Positions 16,954 to 25,151 of a DNA stretch of 64,000 nucleotides are shown here, piece by piece; position 1 is the first letter of the stretch, and each line of letters begins with the position of its first letter. The DNA is from Thermatribacter velox (GTDB taxonomy: Bacteria > Atribacterota > Atribacteria > Atribacterales > Thermatribacteraceae), in NCBI RefSeq assembly GCF_038396615.1, contig NZ_CP121689.1, positions 1,872,001 to 1,936,000 of the forward strand. The letters are read 5' to 3'. The notes under the pieces are model-generated. The model was not told the DNA's origin. It ran no database searches and saw only the letters and a program-made list of their open reading frames with translations. The position numbers and the translations under genes are program-made.

Positions 16954-18369
16954 TTACTCCTTCTTTTCTCTCCACTTTGCCATGAATTCGTTGATCTTTG
17001 CAGCTGCGTCGTTGAGAGCTTCCTCTACAGTCTTTTTGTCCTCATACGCTTCATGTAAAGCCTCAGCCCAGATATCGCCAACCGTGGTAACGTCTGGATT
17101 GGGCATCCAGGCAACATCTCCATACTGAGCATACATTGCGTCAACCAGTTCTCTGTATTCACCAGGTTTGGTTCCCCATTTCATAGTCTTTTCAATAACC
17201 GCCGGATTTTCCCACACGGATTTACGAGTAGGATTGAAGTTATCATGTTTAAGAGTTGCGTCAAGCATGGTCATAGGGGCAGTTGCCCACTGCAAGAAGA
17301 GCCATGCAGCTTCTTTATGCTTGGACAGCGAACTCATACCCAGCGACCAGGTCCACATGTTGGATTTGATGGTTCCGTCCGGTCCCTTTGGAGGAAGAGC
17401 ATATCCAACTTTACCAGCCACTACCGACTGGTTGGGATTCTCATAGGTTGCGGCAAAAAAGTCACAGTCAGTAATTTCATAGAACCTGCCAGCCGCAAAG
17501 CTCTGCTTTGCGTCATACCAGGTATAATTTGGCCAGCCCGGAGGTCCTGCTTTTTTGAGGATGTCAATCCAGATCTTGGTTATTTCGATCGCTTCAGGGG
17601 TATTGATTGCCGCATACAAATCCGGAGTCAGGTCTCGCTGGCCGTAGCTCAAGAAAGCAGTGAAGTAACCTGAGTGCACTGTTGACCAACTCTTAATACC
17701 CCTATTTGCAACCCCATAAACTGGGGGACGTTCTTTTTTACCCAACTCAGCTGCCTTGGTCAAAACGTCGAGTAACTCTGGATAGGTCTGAGCCACAGTC
17801 AGACCCCATTTTTCTCTCAGATCGTTCCTGTAGGCCTGGCAATAAAACTCAACCATCACCGGGATGGCATTCCAGCGGCCCTGACCCAGGCCACCACCAA
17901 TGGTCCCATCCCACATGTTGGCACGCAAGGGCTTGTCATAAAAGTCCTCTCTGTCATACCACTCCTGGTCAGTAAGGTTGGGGTCATTCCAGTATTTGTT
18001 CAGATCTTCGATCCATCCTGCATACTGGTAACGCCACTCAAACATGGGGGAAGTCATATATACGTCAAAAATACCTCCGCCACTGGAAAGGTCAATCAAT
18101 AGCTTTTCAAAATATTCTTCCTCGGGTAATATGACATAAGCTACTTTCATACCTGTAAGTTCCTCAAAAACTGGGATAAGGGGGCGTAGTGATTCTGTGA
18201 AAGGATGCTTATTCAAACCAATGGTTAACTGAGTACCTTCGTAAGCTCTCCAGTTGATTTTGGCTTTCTGACAGTACGAAAGAAGATCTTCCTCCTGAGC
18301 AAAAACCACCGCGCTTAAAAGGAAAATAGCGATACCAATAACTCCTACTACTTTCAGAAAACGACTCAC
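16954..18369 (-). CDS. Extracellular solute-binding protein, importer 3
   Basis: Periplasmic family 1 solute-binding protein of about 471 aa. The signal peptide (VVGVIGIAIFLLSAVVFA) is cleaved before QEED and has no lipobox. The mature protein shows typical features: GMKVAYVILPEEEYFEKLLIDLSSG, IPVMVEFYCQAYRNDL, SFAAGRFYEITDCDFFAAT, and a C-terminal helical lid. The start is set at the GTG at 18369, 7 nt after GGAGGG; the TTG at 18372 is the alternative. It heads the operon that continues through two permeases, two ATPases, the threitol-type dehydrogenase, RpiB-like protein and DhaKL. The ligand is probably a tetritol or related polyol. Confidence 0.87.
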   Translation of the reverse strand: MSRFLKVVGVIGIAIFLLSAVVFAQEEDLLSYCQKAKINWRAYEGTQLTIGLNKHPFTESLRPLIPVFEELTGMKVAYVILPEEEYFEKLLIDLSSGGGIFDVYMTSPMFEWRYQYAGWIEDLNKYWNDPNLTDQEWYDREDFYDKPLRANMWDGTIGGGLGQGRWNAIPVMVEFYCQAYRNDLREKWGLTVAQTYPELLDVLTKAAELGKKERPPVYGVANRGIKSWSTVHSGYFTAFLSYGQRDLTPDLYAAINTPEAIEITKIWIDILKKAGPPGWPNYTWYDAKQSFAAGRFYEITDCDFFAATYENPNQSVVAGKVGYALPPKGPDGTIKSNMWTWSLGMSSLSKHKEAAWLFLQWATAPMTMLDATLKHDNFNPTRKSVWENPAVIEKTMKWGTKPGEYRELVDAMYAQYGDVAWMPNPDVTTVGDIWAEALHEAYEDKKTVEEALNDAAAKINEFMAKWREKKE

Positions 18370-18394
18370 CAAACATCCCTCCCATTCAAATTAA

Positions 18395-18463
18395 TCAATT
18401 AGCCAATGCAAACACACTGTTAAAGAGTTTTTGCATATATCCCAACTCTTTTTCTATACTCAT
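18395..18463 (-). CDS. Possible 22-codon leader ORF upstream of binding protein 3
   Basis: ATG at 18463 directly follows GGGAGGTG (18464-18471) and reads 22 codons to a TGA 25 nt before the binding-protein start. The SD-to-ATG spacing is very short. Within it AAAGAGTT (18451-18444) can pair with AACTCTTT (18429-18422), giving an 8-bp stem over a 14-nt loop. It may be a translated leader peptide or a ribosome standby site; nothing in the peptide (start MSIEKELGYM) suggests a function. Confidence 0.4.
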   Translation of the reverse strand: MSIEKELGYMQKLFNSVFALAN

Positions 18464-18514
18464 CACCTCCCGATTCAGACTAATTTATTACTTCTGTTAA
18501 ATAACATCAGTCAT

Positions 18515-18543
18515 AATTTAAGGTAAAATAAAAACATTGTCAA
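18515..18543 (-). promoter_or_regulatory. Sigma-70-type promoter for the importer 3 / dha operon
   Basis: Minus strand: TTGACA (18538-18543), 17-bp spacer, TAAATT (18515-18520). The leader to the binding protein is about 140 nt. It lies just downstream of the SorC-family regulator gene, which ends at 18587. Confidence 0.75.
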
Positions 18544-18586
18544 GCAAACGCAATATATTTTCAGAACAAATTTGGAAAAATTTTAC

Positions 18587-19564
18587 CTAATCTCCAGGTT
18601 GGATATTGAAACCGCCTCTTTTAAGGACTTCTCGAGCAGTTACGCTATCAATCACCAAAGCGTTGACCAACCTACCCCGCAATGCCCCCAAAATAGCATC
18701 AACCTTTTCCAGGCCTCCTACCACTCCAACCACCCAGGGAACCTGGCGCAAGTCGTCAACCGACAAAGCAATTCTGCGTTCGTCTCCCGAAAAATGCACA
18801 ATTTCACCTTGTAAGTTGTAATAGGTTCCCACTACATCGCCTACCGCTTTCCTATTTACAAGTTCCTGAAACTCCTCTTGAGTAATTGTTCCAGTGCGAA
18901 TAAGCGTTGAGTCTGGAGAAACCCCACCAATACCGACCAGAGCCACATCCAGCTTCTCAGAAAGCGTTGCCCTAATAGTGGGATCCTGAAGCATAGCCTC
19001 CTTTGAAGCTCGGTCTTTGGTGAAAGCAGGTGCCAGAAGATACACCACCTTTGCCTTGAGAACCTCTCCTAATCTGCGAGGTATCTCAGTGGCCATAATA
19101 TCTCCAGAAACCCGGCTCATACCTCCCATAATCTGGACAACGGTCAGGTTAGGAATGGACACACTGGGACGCATCAGGCGAACTACTTCATAAATGGTTC
19201 TTCCGTAAGCCACACCGATAGTATCTCCAGCCTTCAAAAGCCGAAGCAAAAAGTGTCCTGCTGCTGCCCCAACGATTTTCCTTGTCAGCTCACTTTCCAG
19301 GGTAAAGGTTTCCACACATCTTACCGCTCGCAGGCCAAAAACTTCCTGAAGTCGATCCTCGATTTCCTTTTCGCGCTCTCTGGTGGGATCTACAATTCTG
19401 ATTTGCACCAAACCTCGGTCTTTTGCTTCCTTCAAAAGACGGGAACAAAGCTGTCGGGAAACACCAAATATATCTGCAATTTCAATGATGTTCAGCTCAT
19501 CTTCATAATACATACGTGCAATCTTGGCCATCAACTCAGGATTATCAGACTTCGGTCTCGGCAA
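18587..19564 (-). CDS. SorC/DeoR-type sugar-responsive transcriptional regulator
   Basis: A 325-aa regulator with an N-terminal winged HTH (LNIIEIADIFGVSRQLCSRLLKEAKDRGLV, about 25-54) and a SorC sugar-phosphate-binding domain (GDTIGVAYGRTIYEVVRLM, VVQIMGGM, DVALVGIGGV, GDVVGTYYNLQGEIV). Members sense phosphorylated sugars and control polyol or sugar operons. It lies between the FGGY kinase and the promoter of the importer 3 operon, so it probably controls both neighbours. The similar palindromic elements at 2694, 9445 and 22684 are candidate targets, though none was found at its closest promoter. Confidence 0.9.
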   Translation of the reverse strand: MPRPKSDNPELMAKIARMYYEDELNIIEIADIFGVSRQLCSRLLKEAKDRGLVQIRIVDPTREREKEIEDRLQEVFGLRAVRCVETFTLESELTRKIVGAAAGHFLLRLLKAGDTIGVAYGRTIYEVVRLMRPSVSIPNLTVVQIMGGMSRVSGDIMATEIPRRLGEVLKAKVVYLLAPAFTKDRASKEAMLQDPTIRATLSEKLDVALVGIGGVSPDSTLIRTGTITQEEFQELVNRKAVGDVVGTYYNLQGEIVHFSGDERRIALSVDDLRQVPWVVGVVGGLEKVDAILGALRGRLVNALVIDSVTAREVLKRGGFNIQPGD

Positions 19565-19606
19565 AGCTTCTCTCCTCCGACCAGGTCATAATTTCACATA
19601 TTATAC

Positions 19607-21115
19607 CTATATTTGAAGTAGAGGGAAAACCTCCTTCAAGCTGTGGTAGACCTTTTTGTAGGCAATATACTTTTCTCCATAACCCTCGACCGTTTCCGAG
19701 GAAGGCTCAAAAGACTGTAATCTTCGAATGAACAAATCACAAACCTCTTCAAAAGAACCAAAGGCTCTTGAACCCACACCTGCAATAAAAGCCGCTCCTG
19801 AAGAAGCAGGATCTTCTATGTTGGTAGTCTGGGTGGTGATACCAATTACATCAGCAAGAATCTGGCACCAGAGAGGGCTTTTAGCTGCTCCACCCGAAAG
19901 CACCAAAGTTTCCCCAGTAAGCGAAAAACTTTTCAAAATCTCCACTGAGTCTTTTTGACTGAAGGCAACGCCCTCAATGACTGAACGAACAATATGTGCA
20001 GTTGTGTGCCGATAGCTCAAGCCCACAAAAACTCCCCGTGCCATAGGGTCAGAATGAGGAGTGCGCTCCCCAATAAGATAAGGCAAAAACAAAAGTCCTT
20101 CACTACCCGCAGGAACGCTTTCGGCAAGCCTGTTCATTTCCGAAAAACTCAGGTCAGGTTTTATGACTGAAAGTGCTTCACGCAACCAGCGGTAAGAACC
20201 ACCGGCTGCCAGCGTACAACCCATCAAAAACCATTTTCCTGGCATGGAATAACAAAAGGAATGCAAACCCCGGTTTTCAAAGTCAAGCTTGACGTCATCA
20301 GTTTTCGCCATAACTACACCTGAAGTACCTAAAACACAAGAAATAATGCCATCTCGGATAACCCCCAGACCTATACCGCCTGAGGATTGGTCCCCTCCAC
20401 CACCCACCACAGGAATGCCTTCGGGAAGACCAGTCTCCAGAGCAGCTTTTTGTGTAATCTGGCCAGTTATTGTCGTTGACTCAACGGCCTGAGGGAGAAG
20501 GCTTTCATCGATGGAGAAGATGCTCAAAATTTCCTTTGACCAACAGCGATTCTGAACGTCAAAAAGGAGGGTGCCCGAAGCATCTGAAACATCCGTAGCA
20601 TATACCCCCGTGAGCTTAAAACGCAAAAAATCCTTGGGGAGGAGAAATTTACTGGTATGCTTGAGATTTTCAGGCTCGTGCTTGCGCAGCCATAAAATCT
20701 TAGGAAGCCAGTAGCCGGGAAGAGGTGTATTTGCTGTCATCCTCACAACCCTCTCCAAGCCCAGTTTACTTTTAATCTCCTCATTCTCCCGGTGACTGCG
20801 CTGATCACACCAGATAAGACAAGGGCGAACTGGGCTACCTCCCTTATCCATGAGCACCAGACCCAGCATCTGCCCGGAAAGACCTACGGCCTGGATTTCC
20901 CTGAGATTGCCGAGCTTCTGCGCGAGTTTGTGTATCAAGCCCACAAAACCCTGCCACCAATCTTGAGGATTCTGTTCGGCGCTGAAGGAGTCCGGATAGG
21001 AAACTTCAAGAGGAACACTATCGTTGATTATGTTTTTCTCCTTTAAATCCAGAACGGAGGCTTTTATTGAAGAGGTGCCAAGGTCCACTCCCAAAATATA
21101 CCGTCCAGACACCAT
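19607..21115 (-). CDS. FGGY-family carbohydrate kinase (xylulokinase-like)
   Basis: A 502-aa two-domain ATP-dependent sugar kinase. Motifs: GVDLGTSSIKASVL (phosphate 1) at the N terminus, VGLSGQMLGLVL, LIWCDQRS with the catalytic Asp region near residue 235 in VVGGGGDQSSGGIG, and LVLSGGAAKSPLWCQILADV near the C terminus. Xylulokinases share the MHG-like 'SGQM' segment. The ATG at 21115 has AAGGAG 5 nt upstream. It is followed by the regulator and preceded, with one-digit spacing, by two SDR genes that could supply its ketose from a pentitol or tetritol. Xylulose is the default guess; erythrulose or ribulose are alternatives. Confidence 0.88.
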   Translation of the reverse strand: MVSGRYILGVDLGTSSIKASVLDLKEKNIINDSVPLEVSYPDSFSAEQNPQDWWQGFVGLIHKLAQKLGNLREIQAVGLSGQMLGLVLMDKGGSPVRPCLIWCDQRSHRENEEIKSKLGLERVVRMTANTPLPGYWLPKILWLRKHEPENLKHTSKFLLPKDFLRFKLTGVYATDVSDASGTLLFDVQNRCWSKEILSIFSIDESLLPQAVESTTITGQITQKAALETGLPEGIPVVGGGGDQSSGGIGLGVIRDGIISCVLGTSGVVMAKTDDVKLDFENRGLHSFCYSMPGKWFLMGCTLAAGGSYRWLREALSVIKPDLSFSEMNRLAESVPAGSEGLLFLPYLIGERTPHSDPMARGVFVGLSYRHTTAHIVRSVIEGVAFSQKDSVEILKSFSLTGETLVLSGGAAKSPLWCQILADVIGITTQTTNIEDPASSGAAFIAGVGSRAFGSFEEVCDLFIRRLQSFEPSSETVEGYGEKYIAYKKVYHSLKEVFPLLQI

Positions 21116-21130
21116 TTTCGCTCCTTCCAA

Positions 21131-21880
21131 TCAGTAGTAAAGTACTCCTCCGTCCACATTAATGGCTTGACCAACGATAAACTCGGACTCATCAGTACAC
21201 AGAAATACCGTGAGCCCCACCATATCCTCGGGAACACTCACTCTGCCTTTGGGCGTTCTCTCTATAAACTTTTTTCTCTTTTCAGGGTCAGCAAGATTTA
21301 CCTTGCCCATTTCAGTATCCACAAAACCAGGACAAATAGAGTTAACGTTTATCCCGTACTGGGCAACTTCTTTGGAAAAAGCGCGGCTGAAGTTCATAAC
21401 TGCAGCCTTGGTTGCCGCATAAGCAGCCTGATAGCGATCTCCATCTTTAGCACCTATGGAAGCCACGTTGACAATTTTCCCATAGCGCTGGTCAATCATC
21501 ACTTTACCTATGACCTTGCACATTAGAAAAACGCTTTTTGCGTTAACAGCAAAAATGCGGTCCCAGTCCTCCTCGCGGTAATCAACCACCAGACCAGAAA
21601 TCATGATTCCAGCATTATTGACTAAAATATCGATTCTCCCAAACTCTTCCAGCGCAGTATCTCTGAGTTTATACGCAGTCTCTATCTTGCTCACATCGCC
21701 CTGAACAAATATCGCCTTTCTTCCCAAATCCTGAATTTCCTGGGCAGTTTGCTGTCCAGTTTGTTCGTTAACATCGTTGACGATTACCGAACAACCTTCT
21801 TTCGCCAAACCAAGAGCAATCGCTTTTCCAATCCCCTGACCCGCACCAGTAACAATAGCCACTTTGTCTTTAAGGCGCAT
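21131..21880 (-). CDS. Short-chain dehydrogenase/reductase (polyol or sugar dehydrogenase)
   Basis: A 249-aa classical SDR. The cofactor motif is TGAGQGIG (11-18), followed by NNAGIM (about 88), the catalytic Ser in NVASIGAKDG and the YAATK tetrad with catalytic Tyr and Lys near 153-157. An Asp after beta2 (VNDVNE) suggests NAD preference. It ends with INVDGGVLYY. It lies 12 nt after the other SDR gene and just before the kinase gene, so it probably supplies a ketose for phosphorylation. The exact polyol cannot be told from sequence. Confidence 0.88.
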   Translation of the reverse strand: MRLKDKVAIVTGAGQGIGKAIALGLAKEGCSVIVNDVNEQTGQQTAQEIQDLGRKAIFVQGDVSKIETAYKLRDTALEEFGRIDILVNNAGIMISGLVVDYREEDWDRIFAVNAKSVFLMCKVIGKVMIDQRYGKIVNVASIGAKDGDRYQAAYAATKAAVMNFSRAFSKEVAQYGINVNSICPGFVDTEMGKVNLADPEKRKKFIERTPKGRVSVPEDMVGLTVFLCTDESEFIVGQAINVDGGVLYY

Positions 21881-21892
21881 AAAAGATCCCCC

Positions 21893-22657
21893 CTACTGTA
21901 TGGTGTAGCCACCGTCTACAACCAAGGTGGTACCGGTAATCATGTCGGAAGCATTGCTTGCCAAAAACAGGGCTGCAGCAGCGATTTCTTCGGGAAGAGC
22001 AAACCTGCGTAAAGGTATCTTCTGCTTCATAGCCTCTCCAACTTCTCCCGCCCAAGCTTTCTTGCCCAACTCGGTAAGCACCACGGTGGGAGCAATGGCA
22101 TTCACGTTAATACCAAATTCGCCCCACTCAAGCGCCAGCACTTTGGTCATAGCAATTAAACCAGCCTTGCTTGTGCAATACGCAACATGCCTATCAAGAG
22201 CAACGATGCCCGCCTGGGAAGCGATGTTGATGATCTTGCCGCTTTTTCTTTTGATCATTTCTCTTCCCACAAGTTGAGAGAGCAAAAACGGAGCCTTAAG
22301 ATTGATATCCATTGTCTTATCCCAGGCTTCTTCAGAAAGATTTTCAGCATCATCGAGAATGGCTACTCCAGCGTTATTCACCAGGATGTCTATTTTTGAA
22401 AAAACATCCATTGCTTTCTCTACCACTCCAGGAAGCGAGGAAAAATCGGTGAGGTCAGCTACAATAGGAAGCGCTCTCTTGCCCAGTTTTGCGACTTCTT
22501 CGGCCAAATTTTTTACTCCTTCTTTAAGGTCAACAAGAACAAGGTCTGCACCTTTACTTGCAAAAAGCAAGGCAATGGCTTTGCCAATACCCTGGGCTGC
22601 TCCAGTAACCAATGCGGTTTTATCTGTGAGGTCAAACTCTGCAAATTGAAAACTCAT
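21893..22657 (-). CDS. SDR dehydrogenase resembling D-threitol dehydrogenase (DthD/GolD group)
   Basis: A 254-aa SDR with TGAAQGIG (18-25), NNAGVA, catalytic Ser in NIASQAGIVAL and YCTSK (Tyr and Lys about 163-167). Asp after beta2 (VLVDLKE) points to NAD. The segments VALDRHVAYCTSKAGLIAM and TVVLTELGKKAWAGEVGEAM, and the ending VDGGYTIQ, match my memory of D-threitol dehydrogenases and the related pentitol enzyme GolD. It would oxidise D-threitol or a pentitol to the ketose. It is the first gene of the unit with a second SDR, the FGGY kinase and the SorC regulator. Confidence 0.82.
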   Translation of the reverse strand: MSFQFAEFDLTDKTALVTGAAQGIGKAIALLFASKGADLVLVDLKEGVKNLAEEVAKLGKRALPIVADLTDFSSLPGVVEKAMDVFSKIDILVNNAGVAILDDAENLSEEAWDKTMDINLKAPFLLSQLVGREMIKRKSGKIINIASQAGIVALDRHVAYCTSKAGLIAMTKVLALEWGEFGINVNAIAPTVVLTELGKKAWAGEVGEAMKQKIPLRRFALPEEIAAAALFLASNASDMITGTTLVVDGGYTIQ

Positions 22658-22683
22658 TCATCCACCCCCTCCTTAGAGTTTAT

Positions 22684-22711
22684 CATACAAATGTTAGTTA
22701 TCATTTGGTAA
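22684..22711. promoter_or_regulatory. Candidate double operator at the SDR operon promoter
   Basis: Two adjacent elements, ATACAAATGTTAG (22684-22696) and TTATCATTTGGTAA (22698-22711). The second touches the -10 box. They share the CAAATG/CATTTG core and flanking TTA/TAA with the elements at 9445 and 2694. Confidence 0.42.
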
Positions 22712-22738
22712 AGTAACAGAAAACTATTACTTTGTCAA
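22710..22738 (-). promoter_or_regulatory. Sigma-70-type promoter for the SDR-kinase-regulator operon
   Basis: Minus strand: TTGACA (22733-22738), 17-bp spacer, TACTTT (22710-22715). It abuts the left end of the insertion element, whose terminal repeat starts at about 22749. Confidence 0.7.
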
Positions 22739-22748
22739 GCCCCCGAGT

Positions 22749-23605
22749 TGAATCATCTAAAATCTTGATGAACTCCTATCGTTGCCTCAACTAAAAATCT
22801 TGATATAAACTATTCTACCTCCAGGTGATTTTTTTAAAACAGGAGGTAACGAAATGGAGCTCACCATGAATACCAGAAGGGAAATCATTAAGAAAATGGC
22901 ACCCGAGTATCAAAAAGCCACTAAGAAAGAAAAAAGAAAGATCTTGGATGAACTCGTCCATCTCACTGGATACACCCGGACGTATGCCTCCTGGCTCCTT
23001 TCTCATCATAGACGGAAAGTCTATCTCACCGGACGAAACGGCAAAAAGTATCGAGTCATTGGATCCATCACCAAGGTAAAAAGGAACCGAAAAAAGATCT
23101 ATGATGAGGAAGTCCTTTCTTCTTTAAAAAAGATCTGGCTCATCTTTGATTGCCCCTGTGGGAAAAGACTCGCTCCCTCACTTCCTTGGATGATCAAAAA
23201 ACTGGAAAAGCATGAGGAACTGGTTCTTTCCCAAGAGGTCAAAGCCAAACTTCTTTCTATTTCTCCAGCGACCGTCGATCGGCTTCTCCAAAAGGAAAAA
23301 CGAAAGCTCACCTTCACCTTTCGGTCCTACACCAAGCCCGGAACGCTTCTCAAACACCAGATTCCAGTTCGAACTTTTGCTGATTGGGATGAGAAAAGAC
23401 CGGGATTCTGTGAAATGGATCTGGTTGCCCACGATGGCGGAAACCCCAGTGGGGATTTCTGCCAAACTCTTGATGTAACCAATGTCAATTGTTCGAGATG
23501 GTTACCTTGAAAAATGATTCCATTCCTCACCCTAAGGAGGTGAATTTGGTATAGAATTTTAAATGAGGCAACGAATCCATTTCATCAAGATTTTTAGGTG
23601 AGGCA
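22749..23605 (+). mobile_element. Internally deleted insertion sequence with doubled terminal repeats
   Basis: About 860 bp bounded by imperfect inverted repeats of about 43 bp (22749-22790 and 23563-23605). Each end is made of two tandem units of about 34 bp built on TGCCTCA-n-TAAAAATCTTGAT: left units at 22749 and 22783, right units read inward from 23605 and 23571. A truncated transposase lies between. No target-site duplication was recognised. The missing catalytic half makes it non-autonomous. Confidence 0.7.
22854..23510 (+). pseudogene. Truncated DDE transposase (ISNCY/integrase-core type)
   Basis: 218 codons remain. The N terminus is a basic HTH region (REIIKKMAPEYQKATKKEKR, then GYTRTYASWLLSHHRR). 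The chain runs into the start of the catalytic core, FCEMDLVAHDGGNPSGDFCQTLDV, which carries the first catalytic Asp, then shifts to unrelated residues and stops. Related transposases continue for roughly as long again with the second Asp and the Glu, so this copy should be inactive unless a full element acts in trans. GGAGGTAACGAA precedes the ATG. The sequence after the stop runs straight into the right terminal repeat. Confidence 0.8.
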
Positions 23606-23670
23606 TCACTGCAGCATCTTCAAAAGAGCACAAACAAGGCTAAAACTTCACTCAAAAACCCAGAAAGCGA

Positions 23671-23728
23671 AAGAAAAGATTACCCCGAAAACGGCAAAAC
23701 TCTCGAAATTAGTATTTTCCGGGTAATC
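23671..23728 (-). terminator. Rho-independent terminator after the HD-GYP gene
   Basis: Arms GATTACCCGGAAAA (23728-23715) and TTTTCGGGGTAATC (23691-23678), one mismatch in 14, followed on the minus strand by TTTTCTTTC. It lies 45 nt after the HD-GYP stop and also separates it from the IS remnant. Confidence 0.75.
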
Positions 23729-23773
23729 ACACCCACTCAACCCAGAAAAACAACTAAAAACAGCATATTAACT

Positions 23774-25135
23774 CTATTTTGGAAAGAATTTGTTTCTGAA
23801 GTCTTTCAGGCGGGAACGAAACATCTGATACTCCCGGACGGCTTCCTCCTGAGCTATTTTTCTTGTTTCATCAATTTCATCCAGGTTTTCAAAAAGTAAA
23901 GAAATTAAGCTCTCATCGAGGTTCCCCTCAGAAGCCAACCTGCCAAGAATTTCTTTCACTTCAGCCCTGCTAAGCCCTTTCCGATAAGGGCGATCTTCAC
24001 AAAGAGCCACAAAAACATCAGCCACTGCCACAATACGAGATTCTAAAGAAATTTCTTCACCCTTTAAACCAAAAGGATACCCCCCACCGTTAAGACGCTC
24101 GTGGTGTTCAGCTGCCCACCGAGCGGGTACACGCAAAGAGGGTACGGAAGCAAGTGCTCGATAAGTATAGTAGGGGTGAGACCTCACAATGTTATGTTCT
24201 TTCTGAGTAAGGGGTCCGGCTTTTTCCAAAATCTCCAGCGGAATAGCAAGCTTTCCCAGATCGTGCAAGAAGGTAATCCCAAAGAATAAAAACCGTTTGT
24301 TTTTCTCCAATCCAACCAGTTTGGACAAAAAAAGCGCTACCTGGGCCACACCCGCAGAATGAGTTACTGTGAAGGGACTTCTGAAATCGATGAGATGTGA
24401 AACAAGCTTCACCAGAGCCAGGAAATCACTGGGATTCACACACTTTTTTTGCGGTGAAGCATTTTCCAGGATTATCCGGTGTAAATCCCGAGACGAAAAG
24501 TCAAACCACACATAATCCCTGGCAAGCAAGGAAGAAAAGGCCTCGAAAACTTCAGGATGGAAAATTTCAGGAACATGTTCCCTCAAAATTTCCCCAACCC
24601 GGCGCACTTCCTCCAGAGGTTCATTGTCTGCTTTAAAAAGAATACTTAATCTATCAGCAAAATGCAGGACGTGGCTCTCCAGAGGAACCCTATCTCCCTG
24701 CCAGTAGGAACCCTTTCCTCCCTCCCAGGGAAGATGATGGAAAAGTAATATCCGGGAAATTTCGGGAAGGAAAGAAAACTCCTTAAAAAGCAAATGAGCT
24801 ACGAAAGCATGGTAATGAAGATTACTGAACTCAAATTCCAGGGCTTCAAGACGTTCTTTCAAAGAGAAAGCACCACTGTCATGAATTAACCCAGCAAAAA
24901 GGAGCTGTTCCTGTCCTCTCTCAGGAAATCCCATAGCTTCACCAAGACGATAAGCAAGATACCCTACCTTCAAATGGTGATCAAAAAGACGAGGACTAAC
25001 CAGATCCACCACTTCGGCAAGACAAAGGAGCAAATCAAATAACGGTATCGCAGGAAAGTCTAAACCCTCATCCAACTCTTCTTCAAGAAAAGAAGAAAAA
25101 ACCAGAAAACAACACCCCCTTTCATCTCCAAACAT
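23774..25135 (-). CDS. Tandem HD protein with C-terminal HD-GYP domain (c-di-GMP phosphodiesterase)
   Basis: A 453-aa cytoplasmic protein. The N-terminal half is a degenerate HD fold (DHHLKVGYLAYRLG, FAGLIHDSGAF, ILLFHHLPWEGG, VLHFADRLSILF), with HD at IHDSG. The C-terminal half (about 230-400) is a complete HD-GYP domain: THSAGVAQVALFLSK, FLHDLGKLAIP, HHERLNGGGYPFGLKG and ADVFVALCEDRPYR. HD-GYP enzymes hydrolyse cyclic di-GMP or related dinucleotides. The gene is 16 nt after a chemoreceptor gene, pointing to coupled control of motility or attachment. The ribosome site at 25135 is weak, so a slightly later start is possible. Confidence 0.87.
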   Translation of the reverse strand: MFGDERGCCFLVFSSFLEEELDEGLDFPAIPLFDLLLCLAEVVDLVSPRLFDHHLKVGYLAYRLGEAMGFPERGQEQLLFAGLIHDSGAFSLKERLEALEFEFSNLHYHAFVAHLLFKEFSFLPEISRILLFHHLPWEGGKGSYWQGDRVPLESHVLHFADRLSILFKADNEPLEEVRRVGEILREHVPEIFHPEVFEAFSSLLARDYVWFDFSSRDLHRIILENASPQKKCVNPSDFLALVKLVSHLIDFRSPFTVTHSAGVAQVALFLSKLVGLEKNKRFLFFGITFLHDLGKLAIPLEILEKAGPLTQKEHNIVRSHPYYTYRALASVPSLRVPARWAAEHHERLNGGGYPFGLKGEEISLESRIVAVADVFVALCEDRPYRKGLSRAEVKEILGRLASEGNLDESLISLLFENLDEIDETRKIAQEEAVREYQMFRSRLKDFRNKFFPK

Positions 25136-25151
25136 CCAAGATCAAGTAGTC

